NCBI RefSeq assembly: GCF_030463565.1
Contig: NC_134651.1
Span: 12,722,734 to 12,786,733 of the forward strand
From: Pelecanus crispus
Taxonomy: Eukaryota > Chordata > Aves > Pelecaniformes > Pelecanidae
DNA length: 64,000 nucleotides
Direction of reading: 5' to 3'
The notes beneath the pieces were generated by a model. The model saw only the letters and a list, made by a program, of their open reading frames with translations. It searched no databases and had not been told where the DNA came from. Both the position numbers and the translations under genes were made by a program. Positions 13,001 through 39,500 of the stretch are shown here, in pieces. How positions within the stretch are numbered: the first letter of the stretch is position 1; each line of letters begins with the position of its first letter.

Positions 13001-16000
13001 CATCTCCTGCTGGCTGGGACCTGCCCCTGCCTCCCTCCACAGCTGCACTTTCGGGGGGCAGCGGTGTCACAGGCTGGGGTGTCTCACCAGTGGCAGCACT
13101 GGGGAGGGGGCTGGCCATAGCCGGCGCTGGGCTGGGGTTAGCCATGGCTGGCAGGGCCGAGCGAATGCTCCTGGGAGCCAGGGGAGGCAGATCCTCTGGG
13201 GGCCTGGTTTCGGGAGCATCGGTCCCTTGGGCAGGTGGCTCTGGTGATGGCCCGGCAGTGATGAGCGTGTGGCTGGGAGCTGGTCCTGCTGCACTGGCAC
13301 CTGGGTTCTCCTCCGTGCCCACCTCCACGGATGCCATCCCCACCGCTCGCCCCACAGTGCTGCTGTCAGGGTGGGGGTCACCTGAAGCACCCATTGCTGG
13401 CAGTGGGGTGGCTGGGGACAGTGGGGACATGCCTGCTGCTGTCTCTTGGGGGATGTTGGATGGGGACACCCCCGAAGCTATCCCTGCAGTGGCACTGCCT
13501 TCCAGGAGAGGGGGGACACCTGCTTGCGATGCCATGGGGACGCTGGCTGCTCTGGGTACCCCCAGGGTGCTTGGCACAGCTGTGCCCGTGCCTGGAGCAG
13601 CACTGGGTGACCACGTCTCTGCCCCCAGAGCTGCCCCATGCCAGGGCCCAGCCCGGAGCGGTGGGGCTGGTGCAGTTCCAGGGGTGACACGAGTTCCCAG
13701 GGGTGCTGAGCCCGCAGTGGGACCAGGCTGGCTGCGGCTGGGAGATGCATCAGGGACAGCCAGGGTGGCTCTGGTGTCCCGCAGCGTTGTGGGTGCGGTG
13801 GCACTGCCACTGGCCAGTGATGCTGTTCCCATCCCTGCCTCACTAATTGGAGTGTTGCTAACAAGGGAGGGTGGATGGGCAGCTGGCCCAGTCCTGACGC
13901 CGTACACACCAAGGGAAGATGTTGGTGCAGCAGTGGCTCGAGGGGCCCCGGCTGGTTTTGCACCACCAGCAGCCGTGCGGGACAAGGACATGGCCATGCT
14001 GGGTCTGGCTGGAGGGGATCCACCTGCAGCCACCTCTGCCGTGGTGGCCCCAGGGCCTGCTGAGGGGGCCTGGGGGAGTAGAGACCCTGTGGAGTACACG
14101 AAAGGCCCCGGAGAGGGACCACCAGGCCCATCAGGAGCTGCGTGGGGGGACAGCCTCATGCTGAGCCCCACTGGGGTGGCCTTAGTCTCCAGGGACGTGG
14201 TGCCTGCTGTGGCTCTGGCATTGGGCTTGCTTCTGATGGACACCAACTCAGCACCGGTGCTTTCCAGAGCTGGGAGTGATGTGGTGGGGACGTGCTCTGC
14301 AGCAGTGACATCCATTGCCATAGCCGGTGTGTCCGGAGTTAGTGTGGTGGCCTGGGGGTGGGTGATGGCGTTGGCTCCAGGCAGCCCATCTCCCGCAGTG
14401 CCGGGGGCTGTGCTGCGGCTGGGGGTCAGAGTCTCTCCTGCGCCTGGCACAGCATCACCAGGGAGCCGGGGCGAAAGGTCCTGTGAGGTGGTGTGGCTGG
14501 CAGTGGATAAGGCACGTGTCCCCAGCTCTGTAGCCTTGCTGATGCCAATGGTGGCAGAAGAAAAGGTGACCTCTGCTGAGGATATGCTTGGCGGGTCTGC
14601 AGATGGTGGGGCCACCATCCTGGCTCTCTCCATGGTTGTGTGGGGGGGACCCCTGGGGAGACCAGCGGCAGGGCTGGCTGAGGCTGCTGCCAGCTTCACG
14701 GGGCTGCCTGTGTCCCGAGAGATGCTGGCTGCTGCGGCCAGAGGGGACGTGGCCTCATCCAGCCCTGGTGTGACCTCCTGGGATGGGAGCGCGGTGGTTG
14801 TGTGTGGCTCGGCAGAGCTCTTGCTGATGCTGGGGGGCAACATCCCTGTGCCGTGCTTGTCCTGGGGGAGCAATGGCACTGTGGTCCATGCTGTCCCTGG
14901 TGTCCCCTCTGTAGTGACAGCATTGCCCAGCTGCACTGACTCATTGGCATCAGTCCGTTTGCCAGTGACTGAGGAAGATGCTTTTGTCCCTGGCACTGGT
15001 TGAGCAGCCAGAACGTGTGCCACTGGCGGGGACAGACCTCCTCCTGCTGCTGGGGGGTCACCTCTCAGTGCACCGGCAGCACCCATGGGTGGCTTGGCCA
15101 CAGTCCCCACTTGCATAGGGACAGTTGTTCCCAGGACTGGGTCTCCAGCGATGCTGTCCAGAGCCACTCTGGATACTTCCACAGCCTGCTTGGGAGCAGT
15201 GCTGCTGTTTGATGGTGGTTTGCTTGTCCCCATTGCAGCAGGGACACCTGGAGCTGGGGATGATGTGGCTGGCCCAGCAGTGCCGCTGCGCATGGCAAGA
15301 CCCACTGCGTGCCCCATTGGTGTAACTGATGCAAGCTGCCCATGCCAAGCAGTGGTGGGAGCCAGAGGGAAGCTGGTCGGGTGGCTGGCAGCACCTGGAG
15401 AGGAGACCCCAGCTCCTGCCCCTTCCTGGGGGCTGCCTCGCGTTGCCGGACCCCCGGGGATAGCTGCCACACTGGGAGGCCCCCCCTGCTCACCACTGGT
15501 CCAGGCTGGGACCAGCGCTCTCGCCGTCACCTGTGGCAGCAGGCTGCCTGCGGGGTGAGACAAAGCAGCCCCAGCTGCATCAACCCCGCTGCGGCCCCAG
15601 CAGGCAGGAACCTGCCCGCGGCCGGCTGCCTGCCAGCCTTACCTGAGCCATGGCTGCCTGCGGAGGTGGTCCTGCCGGAGAGAGAGGGGTGCTCCGGCTG
15701 GGCGGCTGCAGTGGTGGGGAGCACTGGGCACATGCCCAGGTCCGGAGGCAGCTCGGCACTGGTGCTGTCGGCTGCGGGGGAGACGCTGCCCGGCTCTGCC
15801 GGGGCTGGCGCGGGGGCAAGGGGCTGCTCCCCCGTCTCCCCAGCTTGTGCTGGCAGCAGAGCAGGTTGGTGAAGGCAGGATGGGAAAAAAAAAAAACAAA
15901 CCAGCCCAGGGTCCCCATCACCCCCATCCTTCCTCCCTGCTGTGGGAGGAAGTTGCCCCCAGGTCACACGTCGCCCTCGGGGCTCGTCCCCACCCCAGCA

Positions 16001-16348
16001 CACGCAGCCGGACCAACACCGAGAACGACAGGCACCTTCCCCATGGGCGAGAGTTTTCATTTGACCCCCAATGCCACCACCTCCCCCCCGCTTCCCCTGC
16101 CGCAGTCGGGGGACCATGCTGAAGCTGTGGCACCAGCGGGCAGAGACAGGGGCAAACTCTGGCCGGGCACTCGGGTTGGAACCTGCAGCATTGCGGCAGC
16201 CGGAGAGTTGTTTGCAGCCCGTCACCCATATGGTATTGGCCACCTGGTCAGACCAGCAGTGGTGCAGGCGACCCCGGCACTTACCTGGCAGCACCCAGAG
16301 CCCCCACAGCACCCAGCTCCAGAGCAACCACCGGCCCTGGCACCCCAT
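1014..16348 (-). CDS. MUC4: Mucin-4, membrane mucin with NIDO, AMOP, vWD and EGF modules
   Basis: Epithelial transmembrane mucin. Coding exons, high to low: 16348-16285, 15849-15643, 15547-9773, 9416-9286, 9081-8917, 8835-8680, 8497-8367, 8131-8043, 7736-7560, 7449-7315, 7207-7088, 6875-6673, 5946-5868, 5620-5450, 5260-5159, 4951-4715, 4401-4267, 4162-3984, 3857-3698, 3601-3503, 2892-2710, 2612-2539, 2216-2152, 1863-1664, 1446-1278, 1191-1014. All junctions keep phase; the total is 3127 codons plus stop. Residues 1-21 form a signal peptide starting MGCQGRWLLWSW. About 90-2015 is Thr/Ser/Ala-rich mucin sequence in one exon. NIDO spans about 2016-2210 and AMOP about 2240-2383 (DWCC). vWD starts near 2386 with FGDPHITTLDG, including the GDPH motif cleaved in mammalian MUC4. 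Cys-rich EGF-like modules follow (CRCEGGYSGPFC, DIDECAQGT). A further EGF has CQHGGQCQHLPEGPTC, close to human MUC4. The TM segment is about 3086-3115 with a short basic tail. The exon starting at 7449 could instead start at 7458. The C-terminus is uncertain: a GTGAGC donor overlaps the stop codon. The NIDO-AMOP-vWD-EGF-TM order and neighbouring TNK2 exclude other mucins. Confidence 0.96.
1915..1975 (+). repeat. MIR-like SINE fragment
   Basis: The segment reads gtgcctcagtttccccc followed by ccatttgggg, matching the MIR core block around CTGTGCCTCAGTTTCC and the following CAT(C/T)TGTAAAATGGGG. It lies inside a MUC4 intron. It is short and old, so boundaries are approximate. Confidence 0.45.
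2893..3502 (-). other. MUC4 intron
   Basis: Intron between the calcium-binding EGF exon and the next EGF exon. It is more AT-rich than its surroundings in 2990-3260, with a T-run at 3241-3251. No gene or recognised repeat is seen. Confidence 0.7.
5947..6672 (-). other. MUC4 intron within the vWD module
   Basis: Intron between the exon carrying GDPHITT and the exon starting VEWTLGSQGD. No coding signal or recognised repeat is visible. Confidence 0.7.
8225..8346 (-). pseudogene. Decayed copy of the NIDO exon and its flanking intron
   Basis: This lies in the intron between the MUC4 exons at 8497-8367 and 8131-8043. It aligns with 8845-8970, which is the end of the true NIDO exon 9081-8917 plus the adjacent short intron. 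Shared blocks include gggagctgg, ctgggagaaatc and tcccaaaa. The minus-strand translation VAAFLGQQGF recalls VAAFWDDADF of the real exon, but it is frame-shifted and has lost the splice donor. It is probably a partial tandem duplication. Confidence 0.6.
9417..9772 (-). other. MUC4 intron between the mucin exon and the first NIDO exon
   Basis: Donor GTAAGTAG at 9772-9765 and acceptor GCCGGCAG at the other end. No other feature is seen. Confidence 0.75.
9984..11575 (-). repeat. MUC4: 24-bp coding minisatellite of the MUC4 mucin domain, about 66 units
   Basis: The plus-strand unit is close to gtgctgcctgcagtgatggc plus tgtg. On the coding minus strand this is an octapeptide, TTAITAGS, with variants TTATTAGS, TTAISAGS, TTAIGAGS and TTAIAAGS. 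Every unit keeps Thr/Ser acceptor sites for O-glycans. The array is uninterrupted and in frame. Human MUC4 repeats are 16 residues, so this is half that length. Longer-period duplications are visible, for example ctgcactgatgg with the same flanks at 10645 and 10861 (216 bp). Copy number is probably polymorphic. Confidence 0.95.
15850..16284 (-). other. MUC4 intron 1
   Basis: Intron between the signal-peptide exon, with donor GTAAGTGC at 16284, and the short second exon, with acceptor CTGCTGCCAG at 15850. No other feature is seen. Confidence 0.8.
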
Positions 16349-18309
16349 GGCACTTCCTCGGCGGCACGGACGGGGCTGTGGCTCTCCCTGTCCCAGGGCA
16401 GCGACGCAGCCGGGTGGCTCCGTTGGTGAGCACTCCCCCAGGTGGGGCGGACGAGGGGACCACGTGCCCCGCCTGGGGCACTGACGGCTCCACATCCTCA
16501 CAGCCCACCATGGAGGCGGCTGCATCCCAGTCTTGGCGACCTGCTGATGCTGGGGGACACCCATTTTTGCCATGGGAGGCTTTAAGGCCCTTCCCAGGGT
16601 GACCCTGTGGTTGACACCCCAAGGTTGGGGTCCCCAACCCCTGGGGAGCACCCAATGGGATGCAAAGTCACCTGGCCCAAAGGCCCTGGGATGGCAAGCG
16701 GGGACAGGGGTGCCCAGCACTTCTGGGAGGGGTGGATCAGCCCTGGGCCCTGCACCCCTCCTCTACCCCCCCAGTTTGCTGTCGGGTCCCTGCCACGCTT
16801 GCCCAAGCAGCCGATAACCCCTGGCAGGGGTGGGCTCGCTGCCAAGGAGGAAGAAGGAAGGAGCAGCCGCCTCGGGGTCCCGCGTGCTAACCCTGCCCCG
16901 TGCCCCCTCCCGGCACCGCCAGCACCGCCACCAGGGACCTGCATGCCGGGGTTATCTGTGCCATCGCAGCAAACACCCACGCAAGCCTGGCTGGGGGCGT
17001 TGTTCCCACATGGGTGATGAGGCCGAGCCTTGCCCTGGGTTGCAGGTCACCTTCCACTGGGGACAGCGGCCAGGCGCACCCAGCCGTGCAAAGGGACCCA
17101 GTGGGGCCACTGCGGCAAACGCACATTTGCCTCTTCACGGGGCCCAGCCCAGCTCAAGGATCGTTTAAGGGGTGGAAATAAGTCAGTGAAGGTGTTGTGC
17201 CTCCCTCGCTTCATTGACAGCCATTGCACCTGGCTGCCATGCCATGGCAGCTGCACCTTAGATGGGGAAACTGAGGCACAGAGAGCCAAAGCACCTTCAC
17301 GTGGCTGTGCCCACAGCAGCGCTGGCAAACCTCCCTGTCACCACACTCGGGGAGGGCTGGGGGAGCGGAGCTGAGCAGAGCTGCGGGTGCACAGAGCACA
17401 CAGGTGATGTGGCTGGGTGCCATCTGCCATGGGGAGGGACCCACAGCCATGCCAGGGCAGCCCTGGTGCCTCACTGTGCATGGCGGGGTCTCTCCTCTGA
17501 AGCCACCAGCTCTGACGCAGAGGGCATCCTGGGGACCAGGTAACACCAAAGCCCATGGACCCGGTGGGTTTGGGCACCGAGGTCCTCCTCCACCTGCACG
17601 GAGACCCCTTCCTGGTGCCATAGCAAGGTGGCACCTCCAGGCACCCAGCTAAGGGGCTCCGGTACCCACCTGGGGAGGGGTTGGCACTGCCACCTGGTCT
17701 GGGACCCCATGGGGGCCAGTCCCCCACCTCCCCACCGGCACCTGGCTCCGGCTGCGCGGTGGCATCCGGTTGCACAACGGCCCTCGCGTGGGTGGGGGTG
17801 CGACGCAGGTCCCGCCACTCCCTGCCCGGGCATGAGTCAGGCGGCAGCCGGGAGCCGAACCATGGCGGGGCGCCGGGGCAAGGGGGGGCCCTGCCATGGG
17901 GGGCTCCCCTGCACGGGGACTTTGTCGTGGGCAAGCACTGCCCACACCAAGGGAGCAAAACCATGCCCAGCCTTCAAGCTTTGGTCCTGGGGGTGGGCCA
18001 GCACGTGCCAAAGACCAGCAGCCCTGGCTGGGGAGACCTTTGCACCCCAAAAGAGCCATCACTGGGGGTTTTATGGGTGCCCATGTCATACAGCTCCTGG
18101 GGGTCCCCAGTGCCTGCTGGGCACCACAGCACGTGTGCATCCCCTCCCAGGCACCCTGCACCTGGGCTCCGTCCCTGCGGCAGGTCCTGGGGGTCAGTCC
18201 CGGCTGCCTGCAGGGAGGAACCAGCACCTATGGAGACAGGGCCTGTCCCTGTGCGTTGGCAGGGATGAACCTGGGAGACAGCCACAGGCACCTTCCTCCT
18301 CTCCATAGA
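16349..18309. other. MUC4 promoter side and MUC4-TNK2 intergenic DNA
   Basis: About 2 kb separates the MUC4 start codon from the TNK2 3' end. It must contain the MUC4 5' UTR and promoter. No clear TATA box lies close to the start; a weak CCTTAAAG lies near 16580 on the minus strand. A MIR-like fragment sits at 17255-17300. No gene is recognised. Confidence 0.6.
17255..17300 (-). repeat. MIR-like SINE fragment
   Basis: The plus strand reads gatggggaaactgaggcaca followed by gagag, the reverse complement of the MIR core CTCTGTGCCTCAGTTTCCCCATC. Confidence 0.55.
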
Positions 18310-18716
18310 ATATTTTTTTTATATATATATATATAATATATATATTAAAATTACATTTCTCTTTACAAAAACAATTCAACAAGGGGCCAGGGGACGGAGC
18401 CCATCGCCGAAGCCAGGGCACAGGCACCCCGGCAAGTCTGGGGCGCTGGGCAGGCTCCCTTTTGGGGTGTCCCCATCCCCCAAGCCGGGGCTCAGTCCAG
18501 AGTCCAGCAGCAGGTTGCGTGGGTGGGGGTGGGCACCCAGGGGGTGGCCCCGTGGCAAGATGCCTGCTCTGGATCCGACGCAGCTCGCCCCGTCCCCGCT
18601 GTCACCGCCTGTAAGGAAAGGAGAGGACAGGAGCTCAGGAGGGGTGATGGAGCCAGCTGGCCAAGAACAGCATGGCATGGAGACACTCCCCCACCCCCCC
18701 CCAAACATCTGTGCCC
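18310..18716 (-). other. TNK2: TNK2 3' UTR
   Basis: Follows the TAG at 18719-18717. It ends in a T/A-rich block with an alternating AT run at 18320-18346, where an AATATA variant polyadenylation hexamer lies at 18346-18341 on the minus strand. The exact end is inferred. Confidence 0.6.
18311..18349. repeat. AT dinucleotide microsatellite
   Basis: A T-run followed by alternating AT, in the TNK2 3' UTR. Confidence 0.8.
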
Positions 18717-33564
<14,848 letters not shown>

Positions 33565-36500
33565 GGCCAGCACGGCGGTGGCGGCTGCGGCGCAGCGGCG
33601 AGCGGGGGGCTCTGCGGAGACGCCCGCGCCTGCCTGGGGGTGGCGAGGGCTGGAGCCGGGCTTGGGATCACATGGCAGAAAGTTGCTGCAGTTCCGGAAA
33701 ACAGCGAGAGGGTGAAGGTGACCGCGACAGTGATGCAGGGGAGGGGGGGATGGATGGAGGGATGCAGAGGAGACAAGGAAAGAGAAGTGGGGGGGCAGCC
33801 CCTCAGGCGCCCATCCTCACCCCGATCCCAGCCTGGCACCGCTGTCTTCCTCCCGGCTCGGCAGCCCCACTGCCTGTCTGCTGTCCCCACTCCAGCACCC
33901 GAGTGAAGAGGCGATGGCATCGCTGCCAGCCCCGGCACCGCGCTCGCAGCCCCCTTCTCCCCCCACGCCAGCACGGTGCAGCCCGCCAGCAGGGATGCGG
34001 TGCAGGCAGCCAGGCGGAGGAGGAGGATGAGGGGGGAGCATCATCCAGCGGCCAGGTCTCTGTGGCAAGCGGGGTGGGTGAGGGGGTATCGTACCCCGCT
34101 CCCGGGCACCTGCGGAGGGGTGGGGAGGCTGTTGGGCTGGCACCATCCTCAGCATCCCTCCTGCTCCCCAGCGCCAACGGAGGGGGATGGGATGCGCTGG
34201 GAAGATGGCTGCTCCGCAGCGACCCGGCAGCATTGGCGCAAGCACGGCAGGGCTGGGAGAGCAGCCAGGCCCTGGCGGGTGCTGCTGGGATGGGGGCTGG
34301 GGGGGGGGGGGGGGGGGGGAGCACGCCAAGAGGACTCCTCCCAGGATCAATCCTCTCCCCCCACCCTCTCGCAGGGAGCTGGGGGTCTCCTAGACCTCTG
34401 CCAGGCACTGCACCAGGCACGGCCCCCAGCACGGGCAGGTGGCACTAGGAAGCCACCCCCCCGGATGGGGAACCCCCCACCGGCACGTTAGGACCGGCCC
34501 GTACCCCAACGCTGCCTGGCCGCAGCCCCTCTCTGAGCCCCTGGGGCCAGAGCCGCAAGCCTGCAAGGAGGCTGAAACCAGGGAGGGGCCCTGCAGCCCC
34601 CCCCACAGCCCCCTGGGGCTTGCCTGTCCTTTGGGGCATGGCACAGCCCCAGGGACAAATCTGCTCCTCATACCAACGCCATGGGGCACGATGCCCCATC
34701 CCGATCCCCAGAAGCATCCCCATGACCCCCCCGCTGCTCCCCCCACCCCCATCCTCCAAGACCCTGGTGCAGCGGGAGGGGTGACACCAGGCTGTCACCG
34801 TCCCAGGGCAGGGGGCACAAGCCCATCCTGCCCACCCCGGAGAAACACCTCCAATCCCGGGGGGCACCTGCCCTGGCTCGGGGGGCTCAGGCGGGGGCAG
34901 CCCCTCGGCAGCTCCTCCTGCCATACCACGGAGGTGAGCTCAGCCACGGAGCCGAGGCGGCCGAGCCCGCGGCGTGGGAGCAGTGAGCCACCCCCGCACG
35001 TGGCCCGCCGGCGTCACCGCGCTGGCACGCCACGGGCCGGTGACTGATGCACGTGCTATGCCACCTTCCCTCCAGCCCTGGCCACCCCGCACTGCCCCGA
35101 AACCCTCACCAGTCTGCCCAGCAAGAGCAATGCTGCAGGGTCCCCAAGCCCAGAGGGAACAACCCCCATCCCCACAGCCCCGGGGGACAGATCTGGGTCA
35201 TCCCCCGCCGTGTCAGGTGCTCCTGGCCTGCCCAGGCTCAGCTGAAACTCAAATGACGAGGTCCCCTGCAAGGGGACAGATGGCATCCCACCGGGCCACC
35301 CCCCAGACCCACCTGCCTGCAATTCGCACCCGGGGGGGGCTCCCACCACAAAGACAGCTGCCAGACAGGGAGCCCTGTCCCCTGCCCCCCAGGGCAGTGA
35401 CAGTCACACTGACCGCAGGGTGTCCCTCCTTTGGGACACCAGACCTCCCCAGCCCTCTGGGACACCACGCATAGCCCTGCATCCCTTCCAGCATGCCTGG
35501 GGACCGAGGCCACAGCATCCCCCGTGCCCTGCGCCCACCACCCCGTGCAGAGGACCCTGGGAAGAAGCGGCGGGTCCCCAAAAGAAGCTCCCAGAGGGGG
35601 ATGGGGTCCCCCACTCACCTCCAGCACATCACCCCGCTTGCTGTCACAGCCTGCCTGCCACCTTCCTGGTGGCCGTGTCACCTGGAAGTGATCTCACTGG
35701 CTGCGGCGGCATCCCTGGCTGGTTCGCTCAGCCCTGGCAGGGCCCCGGGGGCGGCCCCAAATTGTGGTGACACACTCCCCGGCCCAGCCGCCGTGGCGCA
35801 GGCGTGCGGGCACGCACACACCCACGTGTACAAACGCACCCTGCTCCCACCACAGATGGGGTTGCCGGATGCACCCCGACCGCCCCGGGATGCTGCTGCC
35901 ACCCAGCTCCCCAGGGACTGTCCCCAGCCCCTCGCCGGATTGTGCCACCCCACGTCCCCCCCGTGGGACCCCGTACCGGTGGGTGTTTTGCCTCCCTCGG
36001 TGCTGGCACCTGATGTTGCTTGCTCAGCCAGCTTGGGCAAGCAGGTGGTCTCGGAGGGCCGGCACGGAGGGCTGGTGACCTCTGCGGCAGGGGCGGCCGG
36101 GGAGGCCGGGGTGCCAGGCTCCCCCTCACCGCTGTCCCCGGGCTCCCAGAGCCTGGCTCCATGGCCGGATCCTGCCCTCCGGCACAGAGCATCCCCCACT
36201 TTGAGCCCCTGCCTGCAGCAGCGGCCGCCCGGGGCGGAGAGACGCAGGCGGGTGGGGGGGCCCCCCCACCCCGACAGAGCCCAGCGCAACCCCAATCCCC
36301 TCCCTAAGCCTCTTTCCTTTGCTAAATCCCCTCTGCAGGTCGAGCCAGGGCGGGCTGAGCCCATCTTGTGCCTCCCGGCTCCCCGGTGTGGGCAGGGTAC
36401 AGGCAGGAATTGCCAGCCCTGCAGCTGATCCCCACCTCAGCCCGAGCTCTCCCACCAAGGCAGGGACACAGTGTGGTGTTTTGGGGGGCAAGCAGGCAAA

Positions 36501-38640
36501 GCAACCCCCTCCAGTGCCCACAGCGCCCTGCCCACGCTGCCCGCCCTCGGCTCCATGCCCACGGGCAGTGCCGGGGAGGGGGAAAGGGCAGCGGGCTGCC
36601 GCGGTGGGGACGCTGCCACCCTGCCCTGGCGCAGGCCGGTTTGTGCCCGCGGGCCCCCACGCTCATCTCACCTGGGCCGCGGCGGCGGCGGCTGCGGGGT
36701 CCCTCGGCAGGGCTGCGGGGTCCCTCGGCAGTGCCAGCCCCAGCGTTGAGGCGAGCCAGGCGGTGTGCGAGGGGGCACGGTGTCACAGCACAGCCATGGG
36801 GCTGGCAGGGCTGCGGTGACACTGGCCACGGGGTCCCCCTGGGGCAAAGCGGGAGGGAGAGGTCAGGATGGGACCCCCAGCCCAGCACCCCCTGTCTGCC
36901 CACCCCAGGCTCTCCAGACCCCCCTGGAGTACCCAGGGCACCCCGCCACCCCCCCCAGGCAGCTGAAAGAGCCTTTGTGGAGCTGCCCCCCCATGCCCCA
37001 GGACACGGGTGGGCTTTGCCCCTGGTCCTGCTGGGGAAGTGGGGGGCACTGGCACAAGCCCCAGGTCCAACCGGCCCCTTTCCCCTGGGGGTGCCCCCGC
37101 CAGTACCCCCATCCCCACGCCGCTGCAGGACGTGGCCTCGGGGTGGGCTGCAGCTGGCATGAAATGAGTTTACCAGGTCTCTGGCCAGACGGGCACAAAG
37201 CCACGTCCACGCTATGGCATCTCCCCTCTGCGCCGGGTGCGGGGAGCTGGGACCCTGGGAGCTGGGTGCAGGGGGTAGGCTGAGCCCCTCCCCCTCCCTG
37301 CACCGGAGCAGAGCAGTGCCCTGGCCAGACCATCCAACATCTGCCGGTTGTTAGTTTTAATTAACAGCAGCCTAATTAGCCAGGCTGCAGCGTGGGCAGC
37401 TCCCCCTCGGGGGCTGCTCGGCAGAGGGCTGGGGCAAGACTTTCTCCTTAAAGCCCTCCTGTACCAGGGGGGGCTGCATGCGGGGCAGAGCCCCCGCTCG
37501 GCCCCCCCAAACCCCATATGAGTGGGTGATGCCCCCTGGGATGCTTTGCCCCAGCCAGCTGCCATTGCTCGTAGGCACGACTGGAGTCAAAACCCTGGCA
37601 CTCCAGGGGCAGGATGGGACCTTGAGCTTCCTCTCAGGGGAAACTGAGGCACGGAGCGAGGTCTGATCCGCAGCGTGGCTGGGACAGGGCTTGGCTACGA
37701 GCCCTCAGCGGTTCCCAGTCCCGTGGGGGCTGCTCCTCTGCCCACGGAGCCCCCCCCACACCCTGGGTGGGGAGGCTGACTCACGGTGGGCACAGCAGGC
37801 TGGCAGCTGCCCGAGGAGGAGGAGGAAGGCATCACCGGCCCCCCTGGCCATACCCACCATACCCTGCCGGCGGGGCTGGCCCCACGCCCTGCGCTGAGGA
37901 GTACCGGGCTAATGAGGCCCGGGTAGCTCCAGGGGTTGGTAACAGGTTGCACAGCCTGCACAGCCCCCACCCTGCACCCCCGGGCCTCGGTGCGGCGGGA
38001 TGGGGGTGCAGAGGCTGCTTTGGGCCCCGCTCCCTGCGGGCAGTGGCGGTCTCGGGGCCAGCAGCGGAACCAGGGCTGCAGCCAAGGGTGGGTGCGCAGC
38101 ATAGGGTCTGTCCTTGGACCTCTCCCTAAAGAGGGGCCTGGCAGCACAGACCTGCTCAGAGACACCCGTCCAGGGAGGTCCTGTTTTTATGAGAATTTTG
38201 CAAAACCCGGCACTGAAAAACTTTTCTCAAGGGCTTTGCCCTGAGCCAGCTCAGCAAAGGGCTGAGTGAGGGAGGGACGCACAACCCCCAGAGACCGCAG
38301 CACCGGACTAGGGGGGACCCACTTCGCAGGGCGGCGAGCCGACGCCGGAGCCCCGCGGTACCCCAGGGAACGCTGCGCCAAGGCGGCCCCAGGGAGGCGA
38401 GCGCGTGGGGAAGCGCTAGCGCCAGGCTCTGTCCCGGCCTGCCCTGCCCAGACAGCCCAGCCCCGGCACGGCCTCCAGCCCACGGCTGGCGGCAGCTCCG
38501 TGGGCAGAGACGCTGCCCCTGCCCGGGCTCCTCCAGCCGCCTGCAAGCCCCCTCCCCAGCTGCTGCTTGCGGAGCGGGCAAGGGGTCTGACTGCCAGGAG
38601 AAGCCACGCAGGGTCCTCCCGGTGAGGTAGGATCCTTCCC
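33565..38640 (-). other. TNK2 5' intron, no recognised gene
   Basis: About 5 kb of GC-rich DNA between exon A and the CpG-island exon. It contains a run of 21 G at 34299-34319, a MIR-core match at 37638-37649 and an AT-rich island at 37345-37385. The many overlapping open frames look compositional. Confidence 0.6.
34299..34319 (+). repeat. Homopolymer run of 21 G
   Basis: Uninterrupted guanines in a TNK2 intron, capable of G-quadruplex structure. Its length may be affected by assembly error. Confidence 0.9.
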
Positions 38641-38680
38641 TGGGCTGTCGGCACCACCTTACCAGGTTTAACTTAAAGGT

Positions 38681-38686
38681 TTTATT
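38681..38686 (-). terminator. Canonical AATAAA polyadenylation signal in TNK2 5' intron
   Basis: The minus strand reads TTTTTTTAATAAAACC, preceded by a T-rich stretch (TTTGTTGTTTTG) and followed about 25 nt later by GGTAAGGTGGTG. It is a good poly(A) site arrangement about 600 bp downstream of the CpG-island exon donor. Confidence 0.5.
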
Positions 38687-39500
38687 AAAAAAACAAAACA
38701 ACAAAGACCAAAAGTACCCAAAGAGTCCTGCGTGTTTAGAGAAAAACCTGCCGCGATGTGGCCGGACACAGCTCGGCGCTGCCCGCTGAGCCTGCGGGCA
38801 GAGGCTCCCCGCACCTCGCCGCTGCTCTGGGTTTCGGCAGCAGCACGACACCCCGAGGCGCAGGGCCGGCCCCGGAGGACAAGGATCCTCTGTTCAGCGC
38901 CGGGGCTCCCACGAGCCCGGGGAAGAGGAAGAGCAGAGCAAAGCTGCCTTTTCTCCAGGAAAAAAAAACCTTCCCCCGGCTTCCGCTGCAGTTCGGGAGG
39001 GTTGAACGGCAGCGGGCACCCCCTCGCACCAGACCCCGCTGCCCTCCGCCCTGGCAGGCAGGAGCAGGGGGGTCAGGCCCACTGCTGGCTGGGGCTCAGT
39101 GGCCCCGCAGCGCCCGGGCACGATGGCAGCGCCGGCAGCCCGCAGTGCTGCGGGGCACGGTGCCAGCAGCGCCCGGCGAGGCGCAGCGGGCGCACGCAGA
39201 CGCCGACCCGGGCGGTGCCGCAGTGCCAAACCCCGAAACCCCCGTGCCCCTTGCATCGCCCCCCAGCAAGGGGTTGCGCCTCGCCCCTTACCTCTCCGCT
39301 CACTGCTGCTGCCACCGCATCCTGCGCCGGGTCTGCGGCGTCACGGCAGGGAGAGGACGGGCACGGCGGCGCGCCGAAGAGCCGGCATGCCAGGCAGGAT
39401 GCGCCCGCTCGCCTGCCGGGGCGGGGTGCGCCGATCGACGCCTCCGGCGGCCGGGTCCCGGGTGGGATCCCCCTCGGGGCGGTGGGTGCTGGATCTGGCC

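Noticed and set aside
12847-15003. 718-codon plus-strand ORF opposite the MUC4 mucin exon
   Set aside because: Shadow of the Ser/Thr/Ala/Pro-rich coding exon on the minus strand.
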